Source: Indibacter alkaliphilus LW1
GTDB taxonomy: Bacteria; Bacteroidota; Bacteroidia; Cytophagales; Cyclobacteriaceae
Reading direction: 5' to 3'
Assembly: GCF_000295935.2 (NCBI RefSeq)
Contig: NZ_ALWO02000029.1
Location: 1 to 41,286, forward strand
DNA: 41,286 nt
Below are positions 1 to 7,250 of the stretch, in pieces. The stretch's first letter is position 1. Each line of letters starts with the position of its first letter. The position numbers and the translations under genes were made by a program. The notes beneath the pieces were generated by a model. The model saw nothing but the letters and a program-made list of their open reading frames with translations, was not told where the DNA came from and did no database searches.

Positions 1-50
1 CGCGCGATATAAATGGATATATGCCTAAAGGCGATATATAGGGGCGTGGA
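1..50. repeat. AT-rich hairpin repeat unit at the window edge
   Basis: A short inverted repeat (GCC-TAAA-GGC at 23-32) is embedded in ATAT-rich flanks. It has the same layout as the hairpin units at 13309-13514 and 14532-14895 (ATAT, 2-3 bp GC stem, 3-5 nt loop, GAAATAT-like tail), but a different loop. The element may continue to the left of the window. Confidence 0.5.
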
Positions 51-128
51 TGAAAAAGAGATTGTTCCATAAAACTTATTTTTTTCACGGGATTATGCTG
101 AAGAAAGTAAGTAAAGCCTAAAAAAGGC

Positions 129-210
129 GAGTAGCCCTGCTGCGCCGATGGTACTGGTTCATCGGGGCGCACGGGTGAGGAGAGCCTGTCCCGTATCGGG
201 ATCGCCGCCA
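129..210 (+). pseudogene. 5S rRNA-like 3' remnant with small hairpin insertions
   Basis: The segment around 134-157 (AGCCCTGCTGCGCCGATGG, then TACTGG) matches the highly conserved 3' half of bacterial 5S rRNA. It is followed by GGGTGAGGAGAG and TCGCCGCCA, which resemble the usual 5S 3' end. Between GGAGAG and TCGCCGCCA lies an extra hairpin of about 17 nt (CCTGTCCCG, TAT, CGGGA; 185-201) not expected in 5S. A second small hairpin (GCCT, AAAAA, AGGC) lies just upstream, near 116-128. The 5' half of a 5S gene, including the strand that should pair with the 3' end, is not recognisable in 1-115, and no 23S rRNA precedes it. I read this as a truncated or decayed 5S copy rather than a working gene. 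The alternative is a very divergent 5S or a chance match. Confidence 0.5.
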
Positions 211-223
211 CATTATTATAATT

Positions 224-249
224 CTCAGGCGCAACCCTGAGGTTTTTTT
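224..249 (+). terminator. Rho-independent terminator after the 5S-like remnant
   Basis: CTCAGG (224-229) pairs with CCTGAG (236-241) across a six-base loop and is followed by seven T residues. It sits where the terminator of an rRNA operon would be, which supports reading the upstream sequence as a 5S end. Confidence 0.6.
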
Positions 250-594
250 GTTTTAGGAGGGTCGGAGATAAGAACCGAGAAGAGAGGAAAAAAAAGAAAA
301 AAAATCTTGTCACTAGAATAGGGAAAGCAAGAAGTGGATTTACTGCTTTTGGTAAAATGTGCCGAATATATTAGCAGAGTTTTAAAAAGGAGTTTATCTG
401 TTGATTTATGATGTTCAAATCCAATGGCTTAGTGTCTTGGTGTGAATTTCGGGCCTGATTTTCTTGGGAAAGATAATTTGCTTTTTTTAAAAAAAATAAA
501 TATTAATATAATCTTAAGACTTATAGTGAGAGCCTCAAACTTTAAGATTTTTAATCCCTTTTTAAGCATGTACCGGATCTCTACCCCTCGAACC
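250..594. other. Gene-free AT-rich interval
   Basis: No supportable gene on either strand. The open frames here are low-complexity, A/T-run dominated and lack family similarity. A motif resembling a tRNA T-loop near 409-418 has no surrounding cloverleaf. Confidence 0.5.
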
Positions 595-765
595 TTAGTT
601 TTTCTCTTCATTCTTCTTCTCAAGCCTCCCCGCTTTTTTCAGAGCCTCATGAATGATCCATTCGATCTGCCCATTGGTGCTGCGGAATTCATCAGCAGCC
701 CATTTTTCTACGGCTTTCATCATTTTTTCGTCAAGACGAAGGGCAAATGGTTTTTTAGCGGGCAT
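595..765 (-). CDS. Small Arc/RHH-type DNA-binding protein
   Basis: A 56-residue protein that begins MPAKKPFALRLDEKMMKAVE and continues through a WAADEFRSTNGQIEW segment to a lysine-rich tail. The pattern is a short beta strand (PFALRLD), then helix, turn and helix with the NGQIEW...ALKKAG signature. This is typical of Arc-family ribbon-helix-helix DNA-binding proteins, which bind operators as dimers through the paired strand. It is short enough to be easily missed. Its ATG (763-765) overlaps the end of the upstream membrane gene by 11 nt, so it is the last cistron of the SPFH operon and probably translationally coupled. By family analogy it could repress its own operon; the palindromic site before the SPFH gene is a candidate target. 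Family call is strong; target is inference. Confidence 0.85.
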   Translation of the reverse strand: MPAKKPFALRLDEKMMKAVEKWAADEFRSTNGQIEWIIHEALKKAGRLEKKNEEKN

Positions 766-1237
766 TGTACGCTGATTTTAATTCTTCAAACTGTTTGATA
801 GCTTTTTGCATTTCTTCCGGTTTTTGGGTTCCGATCAGAAATTTTTTATCCTTCAAGCTAACTATCAGGCCCTGATTTCCAGCTACATTATATCCCCACA
901 TGGAAAAGTTGTACCGGATTCCCCAACCTCCAAAATTGAATATAGAGTTGTACTTAATGAGCTCTAGTTTTTCTATTTCAGATAATTTATAGGTTCTTTT
1001 TCTGATTAAAGGGAAGAAACTGAAGGTAAGGGTGGAATTGTCAATACGTGTCTTTAGTTGCATTTTGGCCAACAGCAAAATGACCAAGGCAAGAATTATG
1101 ATGGGGATGGCCATTTCCCAGTCTTTTATTGGTTGGCTAAACAATCCAAAAAATATGATGCCAGAGGCTACCAGTACAATTCCCCAAATCCACGGTTGCT
1201 TAAATTGCTGTGTTTCTTTGAATACGTAGTTGCCCAT
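755..1237 (-). CDS. Two-TM protein with PH-like C-terminal domain (SPFH operon)
   Basis: 160 residues. Two hydrophobic segments (about 17-33 and 43-57) are followed by a soluble part of about 100 residues. The soluble part alternates beta strands and ends in an amphipathic helix (KPEEMQKAIKQFEELK), as in bacterial PH-like (YdbT/bPH) folds. A FNFGGWGIRY segment is shared in type with EYGGIGLR of the preceding gene product, so the two look like paralogues. It starts 2 nt after that gene and overlaps the RHH gene downstream. Expected in the inner membrane with the domain facing the cytoplasm. No enzymatic motif is visible. The role is unknown; co-expression with an SPFH protein suggests membrane-domain organisation. 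Confidence 0.75.
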   Translation of the reverse strand: MGNYVFKETQQFKQPWIWGIVLVASGIIFFGLFSQPIKDWEMAIPIIILALVILLLAKMQLKTRIDNSTLTFSFFPLIRKRTYKLSEIEKLELIKYNSIFNFGGWGIRYNFSMWGYNVAGNQGLIVSLKDKKFLIGTQKPEEMQKAIKQFEELKSAYNAR

Positions 1238-1239
1238 AA

Positions 1240-1731
1240 TTAGCTGTCAATTGAGGTTTGGACTTTCCATTCACTAAGCAGTTCTTCTGCAAGTACCGGG
1301 TCTTTTAGGCTAAAGGCATATTTTCTTTTTGAAGTTTGGATCTCCAAAATATGGTCTGCCATGAAAATATATGCCCTGAACTTTCTTCCCATCCGAAGAC
1401 CTATTCCACCATACTCAAACATACCATCGGTCTTTTTAATTTTTGCTTCAAGGATTTGATCAGCGCTGAATTTTTTCCAGCCATTTAGAAAAGGCCGATT
1501 TCGAAATGCCAAACCATACCTGTCCAATCTCAATTCGAGTTTGATATTCATGATTAACATAAAACCGGCTGTCATGATAACTGCAATAACAGCAACTGCA
1601 ATCGGCCCATCTTCTCCCAGGTGACCGGTTTGCCAAAGGACCAACATTAGGATCAGGGTTGGCATTTCCAGCATCAGGATGGCATACATCAGCCAGGTGC
1701 CTCTGAAAGTATGTGTTTCATTGACTACCAT
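1240..1731 (-). CDS. Two-TM protein with PH-like domain (SPFH operon)
   Basis: 163 residues. It has an N-terminal cytoplasmic stub, two hydrophobic helices (about 14-34 and 43-62), then a strand-rich soluble region of about 95 residues containing EYGGIGLRMGRKFRAY and a final helix (DPVLAEELLSEW). The layout matches the next gene, suggesting an old duplication. Both resemble small bacterial PH-domain membrane proteins. It lies 6 nt after the SPFH gene and 2 nt before its paralogue, so the genes are surely co-transcribed. Function not known. Confidence 0.75.
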   Translation of the reverse strand: MVVNETHTFRGTWLMYAILMLEMPTLILMLVLWQTGHLGEDGPIAVAVIAVIMTAGFMLIMNIKLELRLDRYGLAFRNRPFLNGWKKFSADQILEAKIKKTDGMFEYGGIGLRMGRKFRAYIFMADHILEIQTSKRKYAFSLKDPVLAEELLSEWKVQTSIDS

Positions 1732-1737
1732 ATAGAT

Positions 1738-2586
1738 TTATTGATTGAGGGTACCCACATTCAGTACCGGACTCGCGGAGCGATCTGAGCAAAGTACCAC
1801 CATCAGGTTGCTTACCATAGCGGCTTTCTTTTCCTCTTCAAAATCAATGATACCCTTAAGTTTGAGGTCTTCCAAGGCCATTTCCACCATACCGACAGCG
1901 CCGTCGACGATTTTTCTTCTGGCTGCCACGATCGCTGTAGCCTGTTGTCTTTGAAGCATGGCTGAGGCGATTTCTGAAGCATAAGCCAAATGTGAAATTC
2001 TGGCCTCAATTACTTTTATTCCCGCATGTCTGAGTCGGTCTATGATTTCCTCTTCAAGGGAGTGATTGACTTCCTCTACCCCCGATCTAAGGGTGATCTC
2101 CGCATCTTCAGCCTCAAAATCATCATAAGGGTACTTTCCCGCCATTTTTCTAACAGCTGCATCAGTCTGTAAATGCACGAAATTTTCATAATCATTGACA
2201 TCAAATGTAGCCTTGAAGGTGTCCTCTACCTGCCAGACCACAATGGTGCCTACCATGACCGGATTGCCGATTTTGTCATTGACTTTCAGAGGCTTGTTTT
2301 CAAAGTTCCTGACTCTCAGAGAAATTTTAGTTTTGGTCATAAAAGGGTTGACCCAAAAGAAACCATTGGCTTTGACGGTGCCTTTGTAGGCTCCAAAGAG
2401 AATCAGAACCATAGCCTTGTTGGGCTGAAGGGTGAAAAATCCCGGAAGTACTAAAATAAACAGTACGGTAAGTACTATGCCTAGCCAAGTAATGTCATTG
2501 GCAAACGAGAAAATTATGGCCGGAATCAAGGCTATCGCCACAGAAACCATCAAATAGCCTGAAATGGGTTTTACAAGTTTTTCCAT
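1738..2586 (-). CDS. SPFH/band 7 domain membrane protein
   Basis: 282 residues. Two N-terminal hydrophobic segments (about 9-28 and 33-53) are followed by an SPFH/prohibitin-type domain starting near PGFFTLQPNKAMVLILFGAY and a long helical stretch with the EARISHLAYASEIASAMLQR segment typical of this family. SPFH proteins oligomerise at membranes and organise microdomains or scaffold proteases. No catalytic residues are expected. It is the first gene of a four-gene operon with two small PH-like membrane proteins and an RHH regulator. The ATG is preceded by the palindromic site at 2592-2614. Length is ordinary for the short SPFH subfamily. Confidence 0.88.
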   Translation of the reverse strand: MEKLVKPISGYLMVSVAIALIPAIIFSFANDITWLGIVLTVLFILVLPGFFTLQPNKAMVLILFGAYKGTVKANGFFWVNPFMTKTKISLRVRNFENKPLKVNDKIGNPVMVGTIVVWQVEDTFKATFDVNDYENFVHLQTDAAVRKMAGKYPYDDFEAEDAEITLRSGVEEVNHSLEEEIIDRLRHAGIKVIEARISHLAYASEIASAMLQRQQATAIVAARRKIVDGAVGMVEMALEDLKLKGIIDFEEEKKAAMVSNLMVVLCSDRSASPVLNVGTLNQ

Positions 2587-2591
2587 ATTGT

Positions 2592-2614
2592 AATGATATT
2601 AAAATGATATCATT
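2592..2614. promoter_or_regulatory. Operator-like tandem palindromes before the SPFH operon
   Basis: AATGATATCATT (2603-2614) is a perfect 12-bp palindrome, and a near-copy AATGATATT (2592-2600) starts exactly 11 bp away, about one helical turn. The octamer ATTGTAAT also occurs twice around them (2587-2594 and 2612-2619). The cluster lies within 30 bp upstream of the first ATG. Tandem short palindromes on one helix face suit RHH-family repressors, and such a protein is the last gene of this operon. Binding is inferred. Confidence 0.5.
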
Positions 2615-2653
2615 GTAATATACTTTATTGAGTTTAAAAAAGTTGTTCTTTTG

Positions 2654-2772
2654 GAGAATTATTTTTTAGCATCCGATGGATTTTATTTGAATAAACCTAA
2701 TGGGGAATCTATCACGGAGGATGAATACGAGTTTTACAAGATTGATTTGTCTAAGGTGAAAAATAGAAATTA
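2654..2772 (+). pseudogene. C-terminal coding remnant, unidentified
   Basis: An open frame without a start codon encodes a plausible protein tail (ENYFLASDGFYLNKPNG, then ITEDEYEFYKIDLSKVKNRN) ending in TAG. The composition is protein-like rather than random. Upstream the frame runs only to a TAA at 2600 through the operator-like sequence, so no N-terminal part exists. Possibly the end of a lost gene; family not recognised. Confidence 0.3.
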
Positions 2773-2828
2773 GAGAGGTTTTAGAGGGCTTTTTTCTTTA
2801 TGTGTAGACCCTCATTTTGATTTAGATT

Positions 2829-4130
2829 TTAAAAAGTCCAATAAAGCTTTCCCAATTCAGTTCTTAATAACTTCGCATCCTTAAATTTCCCGATAACTTC
2901 AAGGTCACTTTCCACGATTGTAGAAGCCTCAAAAAAATTTCTTTCATTATAATCCTCGCTCACCATTAGTCCTTGGGTTTCCCTTAATTTTTGGACAGGG
3001 GATAGGTTATGTGTGATCAGATTTTCAAAAACATATCCTTGACTGCCATCAGGTAGCCTAACCCTGAACCAATCGTTGTGTTTTCCTTCCAGCAGCAAAA
3101 CTTCGTTTTGGGAAAGTTTGCCAGAAATGGCTGCATTGGTATTCGGGAACTGCCTTATATTGGCTGTACCAACGTTTACCCGAGCAATTCGGCCTAGATA
3201 GGTTGAATCAGAAACGGTATGGGAAGCCTGCATAGAGGCAGTTTCAAAAAAAGGATATGGATCTACTGCCCCCCTTCTGTAAATCCCAAAATGTAGATGA
3301 GGAGGAGTGGTAATGGCATTTCCCGTATTTCCAACTGTTCCAAGTGTATCTCCCGTTTTCACGGCTTGACCCATTCGGACCAGTTGGGTGTCTAGATGGG
3401 CATAATAGTAAGAATAAACATCATGGCTGACACTTACGGTTTTTCCTCCAAGGTTATTGACTCCTACGCGGCTCACCCTGCCCGGACTGACAGATACTAC
3501 CGGTGTTCCTCTCGGTGCGAATACATCTACCCCTTCATGCTTTCGTCTTCCACCGTCTCTGGGATCCCCAAAAAAAGAGGCAATGGAACGATGATTTTTA
3601 CCCTCTACTGGAAAGGCCAGGGAAGGGTTTTGGAGAATTCTGACCTCGACAATTCCTCCCCGAAAGAGTTCTGGCTGTATCCTCAGACCCATTCGGCCTG
3701 AGTTTTTGACCCTCTTTTCGATCCTATTGGTGTCTTTGGCAAATTTCAGATGCTTGCGTTCTGAATTTTCTATTTCATACAAGTCAAGAAAAAATTTTGC
3801 GTCAGGTTGAGACACAGGGTTGATTTCAGCCGTGATCAATTGTCCCTCCTGAGTGTCAAATTCAAAGTAAACAGCCTGTGGTCTGGATTTCTCAAACTGG
3901 GTGATTTCTTGGTAAGGCAAATTGATCGTAATAGGTTTGGAAATCGCTTCCTTCTCTGCTGCAATCCAATCCCTCACCATGGCGGAATTTTCAAACTCAG
4001 TAGATTGTAAAAAGTTTCTATATTGCTCATAAGGATTGCTTGGGCCAACAATCCTCTGGATATTAGTCCCATTACAAGCTAATAGAGCCCATCCTAAAAA
4101 ACCAATTATGCCTATTGTTCTGATGTTCAT
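2829..4130 (-). CDS. M23 family metallopeptidase lipoprotein with SH3b domain
   Basis: 433 residues with an N-terminal lipoprotein signal (ALLAC, Cys19). Residues about 178-290 form an M23/LytM domain: HEGVD supplies H198 and D202, H245 follows in YAHLD, and HLHFG supplies H278/H280, so the zinc-binding set is complete. A bacterial SH3 domain follows (about 315-375, with VNIRQFP-type start and RVRLPDGSQGYV). The protein is expected to be anchored in the outer or periplasmic membrane leaflet and to cut peptide cross-links of peptidoglycan, or to act as an amidase activator. Monocistronic by position. Family assignment is firm; substrate bond not determined. Confidence 0.9.
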   Translation of the reverse strand: MNIRTIGIIGFLGWALLACNGTNIQRIVGPSNPYEQYRNFLQSTEFENSAMVRDWIAAEKEAISKPITINLPYQEITQFEKSRPQAVYFEFDTQEGQLITAEINPVSQPDAKFFLDLYEIENSERKHLKFAKDTNRIEKRVKNSGRMGLRIQPELFRGGIVEVRILQNPSLAFPVEGKNHRSIASFFGDPRDGGRRKHEGVDVFAPRGTPVVSVSPGRVSRVGVNNLGGKTVSVSHDVYSYYYAHLDTQLVRMGQAVKTGDTLGTVGNTGNAITTPPHLHFGIYRRGAVDPYPFFETASMQASHTVSDSTYLGRIARVNVGTANIRQFPNTNAAISGKLSQNEVLLLEGKHNDWFRVRLPDGSQGYVFENLITHNLSPVQKLRETQGLMVSEDYNERNFFEASTIVESDLEVIGKFKDAKLLRTELGKLYWTF

Positions 4131-4210
4131 ACAGGTACATTAGGCAAATACCGTGCACTTAGGCAAACCTTTTGGGTTTTTGATACCCCAAAGATTCTTT
4201 TAAAATATCA

Positions 4211-4242
4211 AACCTTCGAGGTCTTTAAGACCTCAAAGGTTT
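4211..4242. repeat. Intergenic palindrome (ACCTT...AAGGT family)
   Basis: An imperfect 32-nt palindrome: AACCTT-C-GAGGTCTT followed by AAGACCTC-A-AAGGTT. A relative with the same outer arms and changed inner bases lies at 14728-14760. It lies between the M23 gene and fabG. It could act as a bidirectional terminator but lacks a clear T-run on one side. Confidence 0.6.
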
Positions 4243-4342
4243 TTAAGGGTTGGGTTTTCAAGTGTTTATAACTTCTCTAATCTTCAATCTAAATTTCGAA
4301 TTTCGAATATCGAACTCCGAATAATGATGTAATGCTCCCCCT

Positions 4343-4380
4343 AAATCTAAAATCTTAAATCTAAAATCTTAAATCTAAAT
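4343..4380. repeat. Short tandem repeat, unit AAATCTAAAATCTT
   Basis: Two full 14-nt units and a partial third lie directly beside the fabG stop codon. A shorter version lies at 22772-22800, immediately before the second RND permease gene. Low-complexity intergenic repeat of unknown role. Confidence 0.7.
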
Positions 4381-4387
4381 CCCTATA

Positions 4388-5134
4388 TCAAGTAAGCATT
4401 GCTCCATCCACCTGGATCACCTGGCCAGAGATATAAGAACTCATATCTGAACCTAAGAACACACAGGTATTGGCAACTTCTTCGGGCTGTCCGCCACGCT
4501 TCATAGGGATGGCATCTCTCCAGCCCTGAACTGTTTTTTCATCCAATACTCCAGTCATCTCAGTTTCGATAAAACCAGGTGCTACTGCGTTACATCGGAT
4601 ATTTCTTGAACCCAATTCCAAAGCAACAGATTTGGTAAAGCCAATGATTCCGGATTTGGATGCGGCATAGTTGGCCTGACCGGCATTTCCCTTGATTCCT
4701 ACCACAGAAGTGATGTTGATAATGGATCCAGCTTTGGCCTTCATCATGGTACGTGTAGCGGCTTTCACTGTGTTGAAGCAGGATTTGAGGTTGATCCCAA
4801 TCACTTCATCCCAGGCTTCTTCTGTCATTCTCATGAGGAGATTATCGCGGGTGATACCTGCATTGTTGATCAGAATGTCCAAGGCACCGAATTCAGAAAC
4901 TACGGCATTGACCAGCTCTTCGGCAGCTTTGAAATCAGATGCATCTGAGCGAAAACCCTTTGCTTTGATGCCGAAAGCAGCAAGTTCCTGCTCCAGAGCC
5001 TGTCCTTTTTCTACACTTGAAAGGTAAGTGAAGGCTACATTGGCTCCTTCCTGTGCATATTTGATAGCAATGGCTCTTCCTATTCCTTTAGATGCTCCCG
5101 TGATCAGAGCTGTTTTTCCGCTTAATAATCCCAT
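4388..5134 (-). CDS. fabG: 3-oxoacyl-[acyl-carrier-protein] reductase
   Basis: 248 residues, the usual FabG length. A Rossmann SDR fold with TGASKGIG (12-19) for NADPH binding, NNAG (90-93), and the catalytic triad S143, Y156 and K160 in a YAASK motif. The C-terminal SGQVIQVDGAM segment is typical of FabG. It reduces 3-oxoacyl-ACP to 3-hydroxyacyl-ACP in type II fatty acid elongation in the cytoplasm. It stands alone here, not beside acpP or fabF, so a FabG-like paralogue of another pathway cannot be excluded, but sequence features favour FabG. A TATTTTTG -7 box lies upstream, immediately next to an inverted repeat of the GxxExxY unit. Confidence 0.9.
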   Translation of the reverse strand: MGLLSGKTALITGASKGIGRAIAIKYAQEGANVAFTYLSSVEKGQALEQELAAFGIKAKGFRSDASDFKAAEELVNAVVSEFGALDILINNAGITRDNLLMRMTEEAWDEVIGINLKSCFNTVKAATRTMMKAKAGSIINITSVVGIKGNAGQANYAASKSGIIGFTKSVALELGSRNIRCNAVAPGFIETEMTGVLDEKTVQGWRDAIPMKRGGQPEEVANTCVFLGSDMSSYISGQVIQVDGAMLT

Positions 5135-5168
5135 GTTGTATTATTTTGGTTGGTGTTTGTTAAAGTGT

Positions 5169-5176
5169 CAAAAATA
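5169..5176 (-). promoter_or_regulatory. fabG -7 promoter element
   Basis: On the minus strand this reads TATTTTTG, a perfect match to the Bacteroidota TAnnTTTG -7 box, about 35 nt before the fabG ATG. The -33 region would fall inside the left inverted repeat of the neighbouring nuclease unit, and I see no good TTG at the right spacing. Confidence 0.45.
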
Positions 5177-5185
5177 AATATTTTT

Positions 5186-5726
5186 CACGCAAAGACGCGA
5201 AGAAGCAAAGATTAATAAATTAAAGATGGGCAGTACCTAAGTAAAGTTTACTCATCCTCTAACCCATTTGCAATCCTTTTAAAACCATATTTGATCAGTT
5301 TTTCATTGAAATTAATTAATAGTCCCAGTTTGATATCAGTAAGTTTTAAATAGGTGTTTACCTGCTTAAAATGGTTGGGATGGAGTGTTTCCACAGCTTT
5401 GATTTCTATTAAAACTTTGTCTTCAACAATTAAATCAGCTTTAAAGCCTTGCTCAAAGATAAGATCGTCCCAATAGACTTTGATTTCCTTCTGCCGGACT
5501 ACATGAAGTCCTTTTTTCACAAGTTCATGAGCTAAAATATTCTCATAAACAATTTCATAAAGACCAGGACCGAGGGTGTAATGTATGTGATAGGCAGAAT
5601 CAAAAATTTCTTTAGCGATATCATTTTCGGTCATTGATTTCAACATTTTTTAAGCAATTGAGATGACTTTAAGTAATAAGCTAATTTAAATAATTTTTTT
5701 TCTTTGCGTCCTTGCGTCTTTGCGAG
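5186..5726. mobile_element. GxxExxY nuclease unit bounded by 25-bp inverted repeats
   Basis: The left end (5186-5210, CACGCAAAGACGCGAAG...) and the right end (5702-5726, read on the other strand CTCGCAAAGACGCAAGG...) are inverted copies with 21 of 25 matching positions. Both contain repeated GCAAAG words. Between them lies only the GxxExxY gene with about 40-55 bp on each side. No transposase, integrase or obvious target duplication is seen. The arrangement is that of a compact repeat-bounded gene unit; whether it moves is inference. Confidence 0.55.
5248..5646 (-). CDS. GxxExxY family protein (PD-(D/E)XK nuclease-like)
   Basis: 132 residues. The family signature is present as G28-L-Y-E31-I-V-Y34. 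A PD-(D/E)XK-type core follows: FKADLIVEDKVLIEIKA supplies D71, E81 and K83. This matches the GxxExxY family (PF13366-like), small predicted nucleases of unknown biological role found in many Bacteroidota. Catalytic residues look intact, so the protein is likely active on nucleic acid. Most family members begin at the Met corresponding to residue 5 (MTEND, 5634), so the true start may be 12 nt downstream. No good ribosome site marks either. The gene is enclosed by inverted repeats. Confidence 0.85.
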   Translation of the reverse strand: MLKSMTENDIAKEIFDSAYHIHYTLGPGLYEIVYENILAHELVKKGLHVVRQKEIKVYWDDLIFEQGFKADLIVEDKVLIEIKAVETLHPNHFKQVNTYLKLTDIKLGLLINFNEKLIKYGFKRIANGLEDE

Positions 5727-5784
5727 AACTTTCTTTAAGCCCAAAAGCAATTCCCCTTCAATTTTTTACTCTCCCCAAAAACCT

Positions 5785-5792
5785 TATTTTTG
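5785..5792 (+). promoter_or_regulatory. lpdA -7 promoter element
   Basis: TATTTTTG matches the Bacteroidota TAnnTTTG consensus, about 33 nt before the lpdA start. No clear TTG lies at the expected 19-21 nt upstream. Confidence 0.45.
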
Positions 5793-5824
5793 CATAGCTT
5801 ATTTGAAAATTAAAACCAAAGAAT

Positions 5825-7225
5825 ATGTCTTCGACTAAATATGATGTTATTGTTTTAGGTTCAGGCCCGGGAGGGTACGTTGCAGCCATCCGTGCTTCTC
5901 AGCTGGGGCTCAAGACGGCCATAGTGGAAGCGGCTGAGTTAGGCGGGATCTGCCTTAACTGGGGCTGTATCCCGACCAAAGCACTTATCAAAAGTGCCCA
6001 GGTTTTTGAATATATCAACCATGCTTCTGATTATGGGATAAAGGTAAAAGATGCCGAAGTTGATTTTGGCGGTATGATCAAAAGAAGCCGAGATGTGGCT
6101 GCCGGAATGTCCAAAGGCATTCAGTTTTTGATGAAAAAAAATAAGATCGAAGTAATCACAGGCTGGGGCAAGGTGAAGGCCGGTAAAAAAGTGGAAGTTG
6201 AGGACAAAGATGGTAAGAAGACCACTTATGGCGCAGACCATATTATCATCGCTACCGGAGGTAGAGCCCGAGAGCTCCCAGCATTGAAAATTGACAACGA
6301 AAAGATAGTCGGTTACAGAAAAGCCATGACTTTGGATAAAAAACCGGAGAAAATGGTAGTGGTAGGTTCAGGAGCCATCGGCGTGGAATTCGCCTATGTG
6401 TACAGCTCTATCGGTGTGGAAGTGACCATAGTGGAGTTTATGGACAGAATCGTCCCTAATGAGGATGAAGAAGTTTCCAAGGCTTTGGAAAAGATCTACA
6501 AAAAGGCAGGCATGAAGATCATGACCAGTACAGAAGTAACCGCCGTGGATACCAAAGGAAAGGGTTGCAAGGTCACTGTCAAGGATAAAAAAGGAGCAGA
6601 GTCCACTATTGATTGTGATATTGTACTTTCTGCTGTTGGGGTAGTTTCCAATGTAGAGAACATCGGTTTGGAGGATGTAGGGATCCTTGTGGATAAAGGC
6701 AAAATCAAAGTTGACGAGTATTATAAAACCAACATGCCAGGTTATTATGCCATTGGTGATGTGACTACAGGGCCTGCATTGGCACACGTGGCTTCTGCGG
6801 AGGGTATAATTTGTGTAGAAAAAATAGCAGGCCATCACCCTGAGCCATTGGATTACAACAATATTCCGGGATGTACTTATTGTGTGCCTGAAATTTCTTC
6901 CGTTGGTTATACTGAAGCCAAGGCCAAAGAGGCTGGATATGAAATTAAAGTGGGCAAGTTTCCTTTCTCAGCTTCCGGAAAAGCATCAGCTGCCGGGGCT
7001 AAAGATGGTTTTGTTAAATTGATCTTTGATGCCAAATATGGAGAATTGTTAGGTGCTCACATGATAGGTGCAAATGTGACTGAAATGATTGCTGAGATTG
7101 TAGCTATCCGTAAGCTGGAAACTACAGGTATGGAATTGGTAAAAACAGTTCACCCGCACCCAACCATGTCCGAAGCAGTGATGGAAGCAGCCGCCGCAGC
7201 ATATGATGAAGTAATTCACTTATAA
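5825..7225 (+). CDS. lpdA: Dihydrolipoyl dehydrogenase (E3)
   Basis: 466 residues. N-terminal FAD-binding motif GSGPGG (12-17), redox-active disulfide C43/C48 in GGICLNWGCIP, central NAD-binding motif (VVGSGAIGVEFA), second FAD contact (YAIGDV), and the C-terminal HPHPTMSEA active-site segment with catalytic histidine near 445. All functional residues are present. It re-oxidises dihydrolipoamide of the pyruvate, 2-oxoglutarate or branched-chain dehydrogenase complexes and makes NADH. No E1/E2 gene lies next to it, so which complex it serves cannot be told. A strong hairpin terminator follows. Confidence 0.95.
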   Translation: MSSTKYDVIVLGSGPGGYVAAIRASQLGLKTAIVEAAELGGICLNWGCIPTKALIKSAQVFEYINHASDYGIKVKDAEVDFGGMIKRSRDVAAGMSKGIQFLMKKNKIEVITGWGKVKAGKKVEVEDKDGKKTTYGADHIIIATGGRARELPALKIDNEKIVGYRKAMTLDKKPEKMVVVGSGAIGVEFAYVYSSIGVEVTIVEFMDRIVPNEDEEVSKALEKIYKKAGMKIMTSTEVTAVDTKGKGCKVTVKDKKGAESTIDCDIVLSAVGVVSNVENIGLEDVGILVDKGKIKVDEYYKTNMPGYYAIGDVTTGPALAHVASAEGIICVEKIAGHHPEPLDYNNIPGCTYCVPEISSVGYTEAKAKEAGYEIKVGKFPFSASGKASAAGAKDGFVKLIFDAKYGELLGAHMIGANVTEMIAEIVAIRKLETTGMELVKTVHPHPTMSEAVMEAAAAAYDEVIHL

Positions 7226-7250
7226 TTCTAAAAATTTATTTATATTCGAA

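Noticed and set aside
402-420. tRNA T-loop-like GTTCAAATCC
   Set aside because: No matching T-stem, anticodon stem or acceptor stem can be formed around it.
442-798. A 118-codon open frame on the plus strand
   Set aside because: It is antisense to the RHH gene and the PH-like gene, rich in Phe and Leu from A/T runs, and shows no family pattern.
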